This document shows positions 1 through 10,730 of a DNA stretch of 64,000 bases, piece after piece (within the stretch, counting starts at the first letter, position 1; each line of letters begins with the position of its first letter). The stretch comes from Marsupella aquatica. Its lineage: Eukaryota; Marchantiophyta. The notes under the pieces are model-generated. The model was not told the DNA's origin, made no database searches, and saw nothing but the letters and a program-made list of their open reading frames with translations. The DNA lies in assembly GCA_973895155.1 (NCBI GenBank), contig OZ316895.1:22382001-22446000 (forward strand), in the 5' to 3' direction. A program made the position numbers and the translations under genes.

Positions 1-29
1 CCTGTTGATCAAAAACAATCGCAACACCC

Positions 30-1163
30 TCAGGCTGCAGGAGATTGTTGTGTCGCGATCAGAAGGGTGTTGACCATGACGTGAACAGCAGCCTCGTAGG
101 TCGCGTTGTTATAGTGCATCCCATCCACAGTACATCTATACCCACATCCATGACTAATTTTCTTCAGATCAATCAAAGTGAGAGGACCTCCGGGATGAAC
201 CAGATTGCTGTCCATAAGCGCTTCGTCATATTGCACACACGCTGCGGGACTCATTCTAGCCCGCTTCGTCTCGGTGTTTAGCCAGGAAGTGACCAGGGTC
301 GGAAGGTTTAGCCAGAACATGTGCGGAACCTGAAGATTGTCACGAGAAACAGTCCCCATTGTCCCAAATGACTTAGATTCCGAGTAAGAATGGGCCGGAA
401 AGAGGGAGAGCAAGGCATCTCGCAGCTTGGCGAGACCCTGCCCATACCGAGTGGAGTTGGAATGGTACAGCATGTGCCATAATCCGCCTCCCATAATCAA
501 CACATCCGGATAAGTCATGTTGCGGCGATAGTCCACAATCAAGTTCGTCATATTGGAAGTAAACGGCGTCCACCTGTACTGGAACTTGATGTTCTCCTCC
601 TCCCATATATACTCATAGGAAGAATGCTTCTGAGGGATATTTATACGGGCCGGGTTGGCATTCGGCATAAGAAGGTCCAGAAGAGACATGTAAAAGAATC
701 GGAGCTGCGAGTCCCCTGCTATGACAATCCACGTTCCCCTGAACAAATCCACCATGTCCTGCGACTTCAGCTTCTCGTATCTACAAACTCCAGCTGCATA
801 ACCTGTCCGTGACCAATGGAACTCCCTCGACGATTGACCGTTTATGATATCGTCTGGTAGTCTGTAGCTGTCCGTGTCCTCCCAGACGAGGTCATGGACG
901 TGGAGGAGACAATTCACAGGAGGGTTCACAAGAGGGGGAACCGCGTTTACCACTGTTAGATAGGGCCAGGGAGAGTGGATGGAGTGTAACACAGAGGACA
1001 TGGAGGGAAAGTAGGGGAGGAGATGTACGGAGACGGCCAAGACTATGAACAACGCGGCACTGAAGAAAAGAATGCGATTTCGCGTGAGGTGCCATCCTGC
1101 GAGAGCCATCGGTACGAAGACTACGCCCCCGGCTAGCACTCCAGCCTGCAGTGCCACCCCCAT
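30..1163 (-). CDS. Membrane-anchored SGNH/PC-esterase family protein
   Basis: Single open frame of 377 residues from ATG at 1163; the codon before it is GTG and an in-frame TAA lies a few codons further upstream, so this is the first usable Met. The N-terminus has two hydrophobic stretches (about residues 1-25 and 30-52), suggesting a Golgi/ER membrane anchor with a lumenal domain. The family block-I motif GDSQLRFFY sits near residue 151 (nucleophile Ser in GDS), and a DGMHY motif near residue 348 supplies the Asp-x-x-His dyad. This layout is that of PC-esterase/SGNH acyl-transferases or esterases (CASD1-like and plant TBL-like proteins), which add or remove acetyl groups on glycans. The DxxH motif lacks the DCxHWCLPG context of TBL proteins, so it is not a typical TBL. 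Substrate unknown. An upstream 5' exon cannot be excluded. Confidence 0.75.
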   Translation of the reverse strand: MGVALQAGVLAGGVVFVPMALAGWHLTRNRILFFSAALFIVLAVSVHLLPYFPSMSSVLHSIHSPWPYLTVVNAVPPLVNPPVNCLLHVHDLVWEDTDSYRLPDDIINGQSSREFHWSRTGYAAGVCRYEKLKSQDMVDLFRGTWIVIAGDSQLRFFYMSLLDLLMPNANPARINIPQKHSSYEYIWEEENIKFQYRWTPFTSNMTNLIVDYRRNMTYPDVLIMGGGLWHMLYHSNSTRYGQGLAKLRDALLSLFPAHSYSESKSFGTMGTVSRDNLQVPHMFWLNLPTLVTSWLNTETKRARMSPAACVQYDEALMDSNLVHPGGPLTLIDLKKISHGCGYRCTVDGMHYNNATYEAAVHVMVNTLLIATQQSPAA

Positions 1164-1942
1164 CACCGCAATCCAAGGATTTGGAACCCGCCTCTCTTAC
1201 TCCAACGAAAGCTCCTGCTCCTGCTGCTGGTACTGAAATCCTCTGCTGCCCTTTGTCGCTGTTGACTATCAGTCTCCACCCGATTCGATTTCCCCCCGCG
1301 GTTGTTGTGCCACAAGGCATTCACCTGTCTACCTCGGTTCATGGCCGCAATGGTGTCTGGCGTCCACACTCCTCCTGTCGGCATGACCATCTGCTAAAGA
1401 ATTGAAAGCCAAATCCGCACTCACCTTGAGAAATGCTCATCACGAGGCCGCTGCCGCAGCTCTTCATCCTCTTCCTCGCCCTGCAACCGCTTCCTCGTCT
1501 ACCATCCCACAAGGCCCACGCCTTCCCACCCACATCTCACAAGAACAGCTCCTCTTAGCCATCATCCACGTCCTAATTAATCAAATAGAAAGATCCCTGT
1601 CCCTGTCCTCCAGTCCCATCTATGATGTAATCTGATCTAATCCACTTCCGTCCTTCCCGTGAGCCTCGCTTCCGCCTCTTCTCTTTCCCTTAGAGTGAAT
1701 CAAGGCTGATCTCCGCTCAGAGGCCCTCCACGAGACTTCAAACTGTGTAAGATGCAAAACTCCTTAAAAATCAACAAAGCAAACTCGGGTCGAGAGGTCA
1801 ATGAAGTTTTCCATCCCTTGAACGTCCCCTGTCATGTCCCCTGTTATCTCCTCCTCCACGTATCTCCAGTCTTCGCCTGAGGCCCTGATTCCAGAGCACT
1901 TCGTCTCGTCGTGGTGCCGGCCACTACGCTCAGTACGAATTA
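1164..1942. other. Presumed promoter and 5' leader of the esterase gene
   Basis: No convincing coding region. The DNA is moderately GC-rich, pyrimidine-rich on the + strand, and lies directly upstream of the minus-strand esterase. I see no clear TATA box that fixes a transcription start. Open frames on both strands here are overlapping shadows with no recognisable protein character. Confidence 0.3.
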
Positions 1943-2263
1943 ATCACTTGCCTGTGAGACGCTGAGAGGGAATTCCACAACAAAAGTTCGACAGACCACC
2001 CAAGTACAGTATCTCCTGCCGATTGCTCCCTTCCTTGCCCCCTTTCGTCGTCCTTCTAGACTCCTCTGACCGAAGTGCGTCTTCTTCGACATTAGTCGGA
2101 CGCTTTGAGCAAATTTATCACTCGCCTGTGAGATGCCGATAGCGCATTGCACGACAAGCGTTCGATCGAGAACCGAAGTGTCTCTTTCCGGTTGCTCTCA
2201 CACCAGAAGTTCTAGAGTCCTCTAAAGGGGGCGCGACGACTTCAACAGCAGTCGGTGGTGCCG
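1943..2263. repeat. Diverged tandem duplication, period about 174 bp
   Basis: The stretch beginning at 1943 (ATCACTTGCCTGTGAGACG) recurs at 2117 as ATCACTCGCCTGTGAGATG. Matching order continues through TTCGA, AGTATCTC/AGTGTCTC, GATTGCTC/GGTTGCTC, TTCTAGA and AGTCGG blocks. The copies are clearly diverged. A weaker partial match to the unit end occurs around 1900-1925 (GTGGTGCCGG). Lies in the upstream region of the esterase gene. Confidence 0.6.
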
Positions 2264-3480
2264 CACGGCACGCAATCATGAGTGATCCGATTCAAGTATT
2301 CAACACTCGGCAATGATACGAGAACTCCCACAGCAGAAACTTTGGATTGGCAAAATAATGCTCCGCAATGATGACGAAATTCATCAATCCAAGCCACGCC
2401 AAAGAAGAGAAGAGACGGAAAAGGGACCTCAACGACCGACATACGCCGACCCGACCCGACCCGATCCGAACCAACTCAACCAAGGCAATTCTCAAGCACC
2501 CTCTTCAAATCGGGACCTGACAACATTCCCCGTCGCTATCCTGCTAGGACCACACACTACAGTACTTTGCGTACCGAATCCGTTCATGCTGAAGCACTGC
2601 AGCAGCTCCTGCTCCTCTGCAGCCTGCGAGCGAGAGAGTTGAGAGCGTCAGCAAGCATCACAGACGAGGAAAAATGATTGCGCTGCTCCTCCGACAGATG
2701 CGCGAATCATACCACATTCTTCGAGAGCAGACCGGCCCGATCGGCAAGATCGATCCCGTCTGTCTCCTGCCACTTCCTGAGTTCCTGCAAACAGCATCCC
2801 TGCCGTCAGGCCCGAGCACTGTACATCGAGAGACAGAGCTCTCCAGGCTCCACTCTTTCTCGTCCTCTGCCGTTCTCTACGGGTCCTCCTTGCGCTCCGT
2901 CGTTGTCGACTGTCCTACAATTGCAGTCATGATTTCTTTCGTCCTTGCGCTCCCTTCACTCTTTGCCCACGCTGGCCATCACCGCGCGAGTGACGGGATT
3001 CCTTTCTTTCTTGGGCTCTTTCCTCGTTGTCGAATGCTGTCTACCGGTACTTCTGAGTTTCTGACGGAGCGGATGCACGAGGCGCATTGGACCGGCATGC
3101 ACGGCAACCAGCTCCAAGTGGCCGCTAAGTGACGAACAGGCAGAGCAGAGCAGAGCAGCTTTCTTCGAGGAAAGCGTACAGCTGACAGCACCTTTTATGG
3201 TTCAATTAAAGAGGCCCTAGCCATGATAAAAACCTCGGTTCTACATATTTCACCACTTTTAGTATTTATTGCTGAAATTGTGGAGCTTATTTTTTCTTGA
3301 ATATATGAAGCAAAGTCTCACGGTAGAGGAATCAGGAATGTGATGAATGTAGCGGGGAGGTGACTGTAGAGGAGAGCAATGTGAAACAAGGAGAAGTCTG
3401 TGACACTTCTCCTTTTATATGGCCAATGGTGGTTTAATTAAGGAGCTATTTTCTCTGTTGTGGCCGGAATTTTAGACAAA
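2264..3480. other. Non-coding stretch with a short CCCGA repeat
   Basis: Contains a short pentamer run (CCCGA, about 2450-2475) and several CT-rich tracts. A 152-codon open frame at 2674-3132 (+) has no recognisable motif and a composition expected of CT-rich leader DNA. I do not call it a gene. From 3200 onward the sequence becomes AT-rich with no feature I can name. Confidence 0.3.
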
Positions 3481-3513
3481 GCAATTAGTCCAATTGTGAA
3501 GCATTACAATTTT

Positions 3514-3545
<32 letters not shown>

Positions 3546-4160
3546 TTGTTTTATGGGCACCAAAGAAACTCAGGATTTTAGTGACCCACTTGCCCTTTCT
3601 TGTGTGAGGGGATACATTTTCAGGTGTTAGAAAAAACTCTCCAAGAAGGAATTTACTAGTGAGGCACTTGCTTCTCTTGTATGAGGGGACACATTTGGGG
3701 TACATTTGGACTTGTTAGATAAAGTTGTGCATGGACCCCAAAAAGAAAAGTGTTATTTGATGGGACCTCTCACTAATCCAGACCATTAATAGACCCTTAA
3801 TACACCTTAAATCAACATGAGGGGCTACAACTAATTATGCATAATGCTGGCATTCATACATCTAAAGGCCCAAGAGATTTCCTGATTTTATTATTTTTAG
3901 TAGAAGGAGATGCATCAAAAAATAAAAAGAGAAAGGTGATGAAGGGCATCAAGAATATCAAATTAGTCACTGCTGACAGCCCAATTGTGAACCAGTTACT
4001 ATACTTTCTTTCTTTTGGGACAAACAAGCTTTTGGCACAAAATAAACCCAGAGGTTTCCCGAACCACTTACTCTTCTTATATGACGGCAACACCAACAGA
4101 ACACATTTTCACATGTTAAAGAAAGCTCTGCAAGGAGGAATTTGTCCTTCACGCTCAAGT
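3481..4160. repeat. Diverged dispersed duplication with TTCT microsatellite
   Basis: A segment at about 3485-3665 (CCAATTGTGAAGCATTACA, then TTCT repeats, CCACTTGCCCTTTCTTGTG, TCTCCAAGAAGGAATTT) is repeated at about 3975-4145 (CCCAATTGTGAACCAGTTAC, TTTCTTTCTTTTGGG, CCACTTACTCTTCTTATATG, CTCTGCAAGGAGGAATTTG). The first copy has expanded a TTCT microsatellite at 3514-3546. Probably the remnant of a degenerate transposon that duplicated locally; no coding capacity is recognisable. Confidence 0.5.
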
Positions 4161-5700
4161 ACTCTCATTTTGTGAAGGTTCCTAAACTCCAAAGTAAGAG
4201 AGCATTAAGTTATTGAATTTGGTCCACGGCAGAAATTTGCTGTGGAGTAAATCTGTTTCTGGATAGACCAATATTATCTCACTTTGATCCCTGTCAGAAA
4301 TAGAGAAAAAGTCTAGGGAGTAGATATATTTTTGTGATAGATGAAGTGTCAACTGCTCTAACTCTACCTGCTCTAGGTCAGCCTTGAGCTCCATTGTGAC
4401 TTTCTGCTACGCCAAGGTAAGGTTCTTGGTAATAAGAAGGTTCCTGTCAAGGAGTTCGCATTTACTACCTACTTTTGAATTTTTTAATATCTTGCTTGCT
4501 CGGTACAACCCCAAGTGTAAGCTGTCCTTCTAGCCACTTGCATTGATACACTTGGGTTTGTACTAATCTTCAAGCTCTTGACCTCCCTACAGAAGCTTCC
4601 TTTCTTGCCTCACCTTGGCAGTCAAGCAGGTTGCACCTCCTTGATGATTGACTCAGCCTGCTTTCCTTATTCATTTGTTCTTTTGCCTTGACTGGGTAAT
4701 TTAATGGGAAGAATTAAAGCCCACAACCTGACCTCCTTGCCTGACACGGATTTTTTTTTAGTCATAAGCTTGGATAGAATCTCCATCCCAAAACTTTTTT
4801 CTCAGATAAGATTTCCAAGCTTGCATGTGATCTATCTGAATATGCATTTTATCTAGTATGACATGGATTTAGAAAACATTATTGACTTTCATACAAAATG
4901 CATTACGCATCTGCCAGAATTTCCCTGACAAGCTGCCATGGTCAACTTACATTATCCATTGGGAGTGGCTTTCAGCTACCCTATGCTCAGGCAAAATGGT
5001 GCCAGAGGATCCTTTCAAACTCAAACCTGAGGTTCTATTATTGGAGACCTGGGAGACTAAGAATGGCCAAACCCTCTCGGATGGTAAGTGGGACATGTAA
5101 AGGTTGGGACAGTGATTGATTAGGGCCGGGAGGTAGACTAGAAGATGTAGCTGCTCTTTATTATAATTTGTCTTGGAGGAAGGTTCATTTTGTAAGCTGT
5201 ATCAGTCTATTCTCAGCTGAATTTTGAATTGCATCTAGACTTAATAGGAAACATCCAGAATAAAACTGCTATATGGTGAATCCATCTTCCAATATTTTGT
5301 CTTATTCAAACTTCTTTTCTTGTGTATTTTAATTCAATGTGTCTTACCAAGGTGCATCCCTTGTATACTTTAGATTTTGAATTTAATCTGGCACCCCTAT
5401 AAATTTTTCAATCTTTGCTATACTTTTGATCATCCACCCTTTAACAAAGCTCACTGAATTTCTAGCCCTTAGTGAAGAAGAAATGATCTAATTAAAGTGC
5501 ACCCCTCATGTTCTACTCATGGTTTTGTGTCCTAAATTTATGGTTTTAATTCATTTGAGTGTCATTATCTAAGATAAGTACACAAGTATCTTTACTGGTG
5601 TATAGTATGTGCAGAACCCAATACCATAGACTTAAATTTTTCCTGTTCATTATTACTTTTTTTACATGTGTACTTTTATTTTTGTACCTTATGTGCACAA
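4161..5700. other. AT-rich intergenic DNA, nothing recognised
   Basis: AT-rich sequence with homopolymer T tracts and no open frame with protein-like character. No tRNA-like, palindromic or tandem structure was visible to me. It forms the left flank of the MULE insertion. Confidence 0.4.
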
Positions 5701-5708
5701 CTTTTCAA
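5701..5708. repeat. Target-site duplication, left copy (CTTTTCAA)
   Basis: CTTTTCAA directly precedes the left terminus (ATTCAGCGCGAT) and is repeated exactly after the right terminus at 14639-14646. An 8-bp duplication falls within the 8-11 bp range of Mutator-like elements. The ninth base differs (A versus T). Confidence 0.85.
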
Positions 5709-6023
5709 ATTCAGCGCGATCCCAGTATCGATGCACATTAATGCATCGATACAGGACGGATTACAGTCACGCGAGCCTGCTTACATGCGATTACCAGTTT
5801 TTGCAGTCAGTGGCGTTTCCGGGCAGCCTGTCCCTTGCCGTGAGGTGCCTCTGGGCACCTTTCCCGAAGGGGCAAGACCGGGCTGTCCCTATCGCCTTGG
5901 CGCAGTATTCCGGGCCCATTTCAGCCAACCCGCCAAGCCATCGCCTCGCGGGCTGCTCTTCGACACTCGCCCTTGTTCAATTGTATGTACATGCCGTGAC
6001 AATACTTTGTCAAAATTGACCAT
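5709..6023 (+). repeat. MULE terminal inverted repeat, left
   Basis: Begins ATTCAGCGCGATCCC and ends at TTGACCAT; reverse-complement of 14323-14638. Contains a perfect 11-bp-arm palindrome at 5725-5752 (GTATCGATGCA, 6-nt loop, TGCATCGATAC) sixteen bases from the end, and a second hairpin at 5843-5860 (AGGTGCC, TCTG, GGCACCT). These may be transposase-binding or host-factor sites. Confidence 0.9.
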
Positions 6024-6036
6024 CCTCATATCCAAA

Positions 6037-7088
6037 ATGAGTGAACATGAACACTTTTGCGTAGTGTTGAAAATTCCATTCCCGCCAGTCTCAGTTGTCT
6101 TGACCTATTGCACTCGTTACTTTCGCTTGGGGCATTCAGTGCTGAGGCGCATCGAGCGACTGTTGCGAACTGCAGTGTACTTCCATTCTGCAGAGATCGA
6201 GCTAGGTAACAAGCAAGGTTCGTTGTCAGTGCAAACCGGAGGAGTACAGCAAGAGTCCAAGGGATTCATTTATTTGGTAAGGCAATGTCGATGACAACCC
6301 TGTTCGATGTGCACAATGCAGTAATGAGAGAGGACACAGGTTTTTTGGGTCCATGTTCTGTTGTGGTATTGAACTTTATCGCCACCAATCCTTTCCCCAA
6401 GAAATTTGTGTATCGAGGCTGCACTGAGGTCGTTCCAAGAGGTTTATGTAAGATCTCAATCGAAGGCCCCAGAGTGAACCATTGTGAGCACGACGCTTTA
6501 CAGAGTGGACATTACAGTGAATTCTTTCGTTTTGAGGTGTTGTTGACGGATGCTACCTTGTATTCCCATTCTGGCAAGCCTGCTTTGAGAGCTGCAATTT
6601 GGGATGCTGCGAGAGATTTAGTGGGACTCTCTGCAACTGCCCTAGCTTGTATGGAGCCACTAGACCAGTTTCAGGTCATGCACGATTCCATGAAGGACGC
6701 ACCGCTTTGCAATGTGAGGTTTCGGATTAATCGTGGTATTTTGTCTATCCATGAGTTGGAAATTGTGTCTTCAAACAGTACTTTGGCACAATCTCGTCTA
6801 TGGACCCAAACTCGGACTCCGCGACGACAAGCATTGCGAGCTCCACACCTCTCACCCTGCCTACGCATGCCCAGTCAGGGATGCACCCAATCTAATGCAA
6901 CTCAATTCAACAGCGCTGCACCAACGTCTGGTATTGTAGTGTCATCCCCGTGCCTACCAATGCCGACACATTCACCAGTAACCGAATCCAAGGCAGCATC
7001 TTATGCCACGACTACATCAAGTGTCGGAGAAGTGTCAGACGTGGTACAAGCTGAACGAGGGAATGAAAGCATCAAAGACATCCCGTAG
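6037..7088 (+). CDS. RPA70 C-terminal OB-fold-like protein carried by the MULE
   Basis: Two open stretches, 6037-6276 and about 6333-7088, joined by a short intron with donor GTAAGG at 6277; the acceptor is uncertain, and with 6333 the product is 331 residues. The central part fits the DNA-binding domain C of replication protein A large subunits: a zinc-ribbon-like set of Cys/His (FVYRGC, LCK, NHCEH), an aromatic beta-strand (FFRFEVLLTDAT), then RAAIWDAARDLVGLSATAL, which resembles the segment F.E.AE.I.G.SA.EL of RPA1, and a terminal strand NVRFRI. The C-terminal third is Ser/Thr/Pro-rich and low in structure. Known family role: binding single-stranded DNA during replication and repair. Here it would be a transposon-borne ssDNA-binding protein, either captured from the host or a regular accessory gene. 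Assignment rests on pattern memory only. Confidence 0.55.
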
Positions 7089-7605
7089 GGCACCATGTCA
7101 TCCATTGTTCGACGACTAGCAGAAGCTTTTAGTGCATCCCTAGATGTGTATTCTGGGCGCAAGGGATAGTTTAGACTTGTTCTAGGCAAACATACATACA
7201 TGTAGCCCGACATGTAGCCATTTTGGTTTTGCAAGTAGCCTCGGTCTTCTTGCTCTATTGCAACTGAATGCAATATGACAGAACGCTAGACTGATGTCTG
7301 GTTGATTGAATATGTATGACGATGAAACAAAAGTTTGCATTTTCATCAATGTGATGTCATCCTTACTACTATGTAATTCATGTCAACACAGTTTTCTTTT
7401 TGAAACTGTCAAACAATTACTCTGTATAGTGTGGACTGGCAGGCACCTGCAGTTTTATGCATGCCTCCACTTTCATGCCCTTCACTGTCCCGGTCATTGC
7501 CATTCCAAGGCTGACCGGTCTATATTGTATTCCCACCAAAATGTATATTGTATTGCAACCATTTGTGAAGTGGATCATGTGACATTGCAACGTACAGTGT
7601 AACTC

Positions 7606-7658
7606 CATCTCACTCTGACTCTGTCAGTAACGCATCTCACTCTGACTCTGTCAGTAAC
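7606..7658. repeat. Exact 27-bp tandem duplication inside the MULE
   Basis: CATCTCACTCTGACTCTGTC followed by AGTAAC occurs at 7606 and again at 7633, in the gap between the two plus-strand MULE genes. Replication-slippage product or a doubled regulatory site upstream of the second gene. Confidence 0.8.
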
Positions 7659-7724
7659 AAAATTCAGTTCCATTCCCGCAATGATTTTCACTATTCATAT
7701 ATTGATTGCAGGTGTGACGATATA

Positions 7725-9754
7725 ATGCCACGAAGAAAGACTCAGGTACAACTACAAACCCAACCCGCTCACGAATTAGTTCAGGAATTAGAACATGAGT
7801 ACTGAGTTAGTGCCACACCACGCTAATGACTCGTAGACTCACGTAGTGCATGTGCTCCCATTTCAGGCTCCCAGGCCGGCTATGTGCAAACCCACCGTGC
7901 TCCACCATGGATCATCGGAGCCGGATGTGGATCATGATGTGGCAGTGGTCCCTGAGGCAAGACCGCATGCACTCGACCATGCTCGTGCCTACTCTGTTCA
8001 GTCTCCTGCCATCCTGCCTCAAACACATCAGCTGCTCCTAGTGGAGGACCCACCACCGGTCCCACAGGCTCAGTCCTCTGAACCCATGGACGTCAATAAT
8101 TGTCCAGAGGACGAAACCCAGGCTGCGGGAGTCACACTACCGAGGCCATCCAAAATTGGTCCAAGGACATGTGGGAAGAGGAGGAGGTCAAATGCTGGAG
8201 TTCAATACCCCCCGCCAACACGTAACCCACGTAACGCAAGGACCACGGATGGCAGCTGCTCTCCCGAGCATGGACCTTTGCAATCGGAACAAAATTTCAC
8301 CCCCAAGCGCGGACCTTTGTGCAGCTGTGTAGCAATGCCCGAAGCATGTGCAATGTGCAATTCGGTAAGTTGCACATTTCTTAAATCAGACATGTACATT
8401 AAAATTGTATATGTCAGTGGGAAGGCCTTCGACTCAAAGCACATAAGTTTTTTCTTTGTGAACAAGAGTCACGAGTCACCTGCAAAGCTGTAGAGGGAGT
8501 GCATTTTTGTGAAGAAGGCATTGGCGCTGTGTGCAAGACATTGCCGTGCAAGAATGTGCGTTTCAATAACCGTCGCACATATGGCTGCCATGTTTTCAAG
8601 AAGCATGGCCTCATCACTGAAGGCACCCCTCGATCCTTCTATACAAAACACATTGTTCCTCTGAATGGTGCCACATCGAACCAAGCAGGACCGCCTTTGT
8701 CCTCCAATTACGTTGACGTGAGGGGAACACTGCGACAAAGATGGAGCATTGCAAAAAGAAGGGTCAAGTACGTAGATCCGCAAAACAAAGGTCCCACTCA
8801 TTCTGAATGTACCATGAATTGCATGATATTGTCTCCTGTCATAGGTGGCCAAGACGTACTGAGTTCAAGGGCATGCAATTTGTGGTGCAGGGCAATGACT
8901 CACTCCAAGTACGTCATCCAATTTCAAGACAATCGTTTAAGAAACCCCCCGCCAACAGTTCCATCTGAACCTATGTTTATCATGTTCTTTGAGTTGATCA
9001 TGCCAACTATTGGGTTCCAGGTGTGGGATAGTCTTCTCAATGACAGTGACTGGGCCTGCTTGCAATCCTTGGTTTTGCAATGCCCACATTCCGAAACCGT
9101 GTGTTCGTGGACCACCAAAGCTTTGTCTAATGTCGACCATACTGCCCATGGACACTTAAACAACTTTCAAGTCGAAAGACTAACCCGACTTGCTACAGTG
9201 TTGAGGAATTTCTTTGAACCAGTTCAAGGCTCAATTGATGCTCATTTGATCGATTATGCAATGTCGCAGTCGAGACAGTACATGTGTGATGACGCTTTGA
9301 ATTGGATGCGTATAAAGCGCGACAGTCTAATCTGGGATGAGGAACACGGATGGGGAATTTATCAGACTCTAGGGGAAAAGGAGTACAAGCGCTGGAAGGA
9401 AGGGAACAAGCGGACTGCCATTGAATGTTACATACCCAATGTAGTGGCGACTTACAAGATAGTGCACCAATCTTGTACCGATGATTTTGCAATGGAGCAG
9501 GTACTTACCTTTTTTACTTTACATCAGTGCAATGTCCGTGTTTATATCACAGATTGAGCCTTAATGCTTAACTTTGTGATAACATTTGTCTAATGTATTC
9601 ACTCACGAAAAGTGTTGGAGCTCAGGTTATGCTGGAGGCTGTGTGGACTGACACCTCAGACGACGAGCCAATAGATGAGTCTGATGGTGATAGAAAGGAT
9701 GAGGAGCGTTGCCTTGACGAAGATGCGGCTGATCTGTTTGGAAATGTAGTGTAG
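7725..9754 (+). CDS. Unrecognised Cys-rich, acidic-tailed protein of the MULE (559 aa)
   Basis: Four inferred exons keep one frame: 7725-7745 (7 codons, MPRRKTQ, donor GTACAA), 7867-8364, 8469-9500 and 9626-9754, all joined in phase 0 at AG acceptors and GT donors; 1680 nt including the TAG stop. Residues ~8-170 are Pro-rich and basic with a KRRRSN cluster (possible nuclear signal). Residues ~165-225 hold a dense Cys/His cluster (CAMC, CKAVEGVHFC, CKTLPC, GCHVFKKHG), plausibly a zinc-binding module. The middle is a globular domain of about 300 residues that I cannot assign. The last exon encodes an acidic tail (TSDDEPIDESDGD). It is convergent with the transposase and downstream of the RPA-like gene. 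By position it could be an accessory transposition protein like mudrB, but I see no similarity to MURB. Confidence 0.6.
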
Positions 9755-10334
9755 TAATGGAATTTACTATATGTCAGTCCCATGTATTGGAGCACTGTTC
9801 ATTTTGCACTTTTCGAACTTGCGTAGGTATTTAGAAGGGGCCCGCTAGAGGCAACCATACATAGTCATGCTCCCCAGTGCCATGTAAAACCGATGCTATT
9901 CTGTGGATCCAGACAAAATAAACAATTTTTTCCGTCATTACCAATGCAATATATTTCCCTTTAATACCGTGTAAGGCGCGCATGACCCTGGAACTGTGAC
10001 CAAAGACATTCATTTTCATTCAGACAATGTGGATTTTGTGTGAATACATTGTGGGGAATCACTCATTTGCGGCCCCATGCAATGATTTTGCATGAGCACA
10101 TTGTGTTTGCTGACTTGCGGCCCCATGCACAGTACCTTTGGGCTTGAAGACGATGACTGGGTAAATGTTTTTGCACAAGTCAACTTGTGGGCTACAATTT
10201 TTTTTATCGCGCCATGCCTTTATATATGATGCCCATTCCTAAAATAGAACCAAAACGCGCGTGACCATAGCACATCGTGACAAAAATAAGTCTGAAATGG
10301 GTGTTCGATGTTCGATGTTCGATGTTCGATGACA
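9755..10334. other. MULE internal spacer with GTTCGAT tandem repeat
   Basis: Lies between the convergent 3' ends of the unrecognised gene and the transposase. Contains GTTCGAT repeated four times head-to-tail (10303-10330) and two copies of a TTGCGGCCCCATGCA-type phrase near 10060-10130. Probably shared 3' untranslated DNA; no gene seen. Confidence 0.4.
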
Positions 10335-10730
10335 CTACGTATCCACAATTGATACTATTCCGAGCTCATCCTTAGGAGCAGTCGCTTGTCTTTCAGATGT
10401 CAATCCCGAAGAGAAGGCATGTAAGATTTCAGGGAAAGTGGGCGACATAGCCCACGTCTGGCTACAGCCTATGTGGATTTCACCAAGAATGTCCATGTTG
10501 ACGTGACTCGCAGGGGCTTGAAGGACTCTTGATTTAGAAGCATCCGCAACTGCGGCGCGTAGTGGGAAGGGTGTAGCTGAGCGGTTCTTTTTGGTCTTGG
10601 CTGCCCTTGATGTGACGGGCTTTGCAGATTTGCCAATTACCTTAGCACTGTGGTCTGTGATGGCTGCGCACATGTCCCCCAGGGCTTCTATGGATTCCTT
10701 ATCAAACTTAGCTTGGAATGATAAAGCTTT
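10335..10730 (-). other. Open frame overlapping the transposase 3' end, possible C-terminal extension
   Basis: A second minus-strand frame overlaps the end of the transposase frame and stays open to 10335. Read from about 10730 it gives an amphipathic start (EKALSFQAKFDKESIEALGD) followed by a Lys/Arg/Ala-rich segment. It may be a real terminal exon reached by an unrecognised splice, a one-base frameshift that shortened the transposase, or chance. I could not find a consensus donor/acceptor pair that joins the frames with a plausible intron length. Confidence 0.35.

Noticed and set aside
2674-3132. 152-codon plus-strand frame
   Set aside because: No motif, no splice context, composition reflects CT-rich non-coding DNA.
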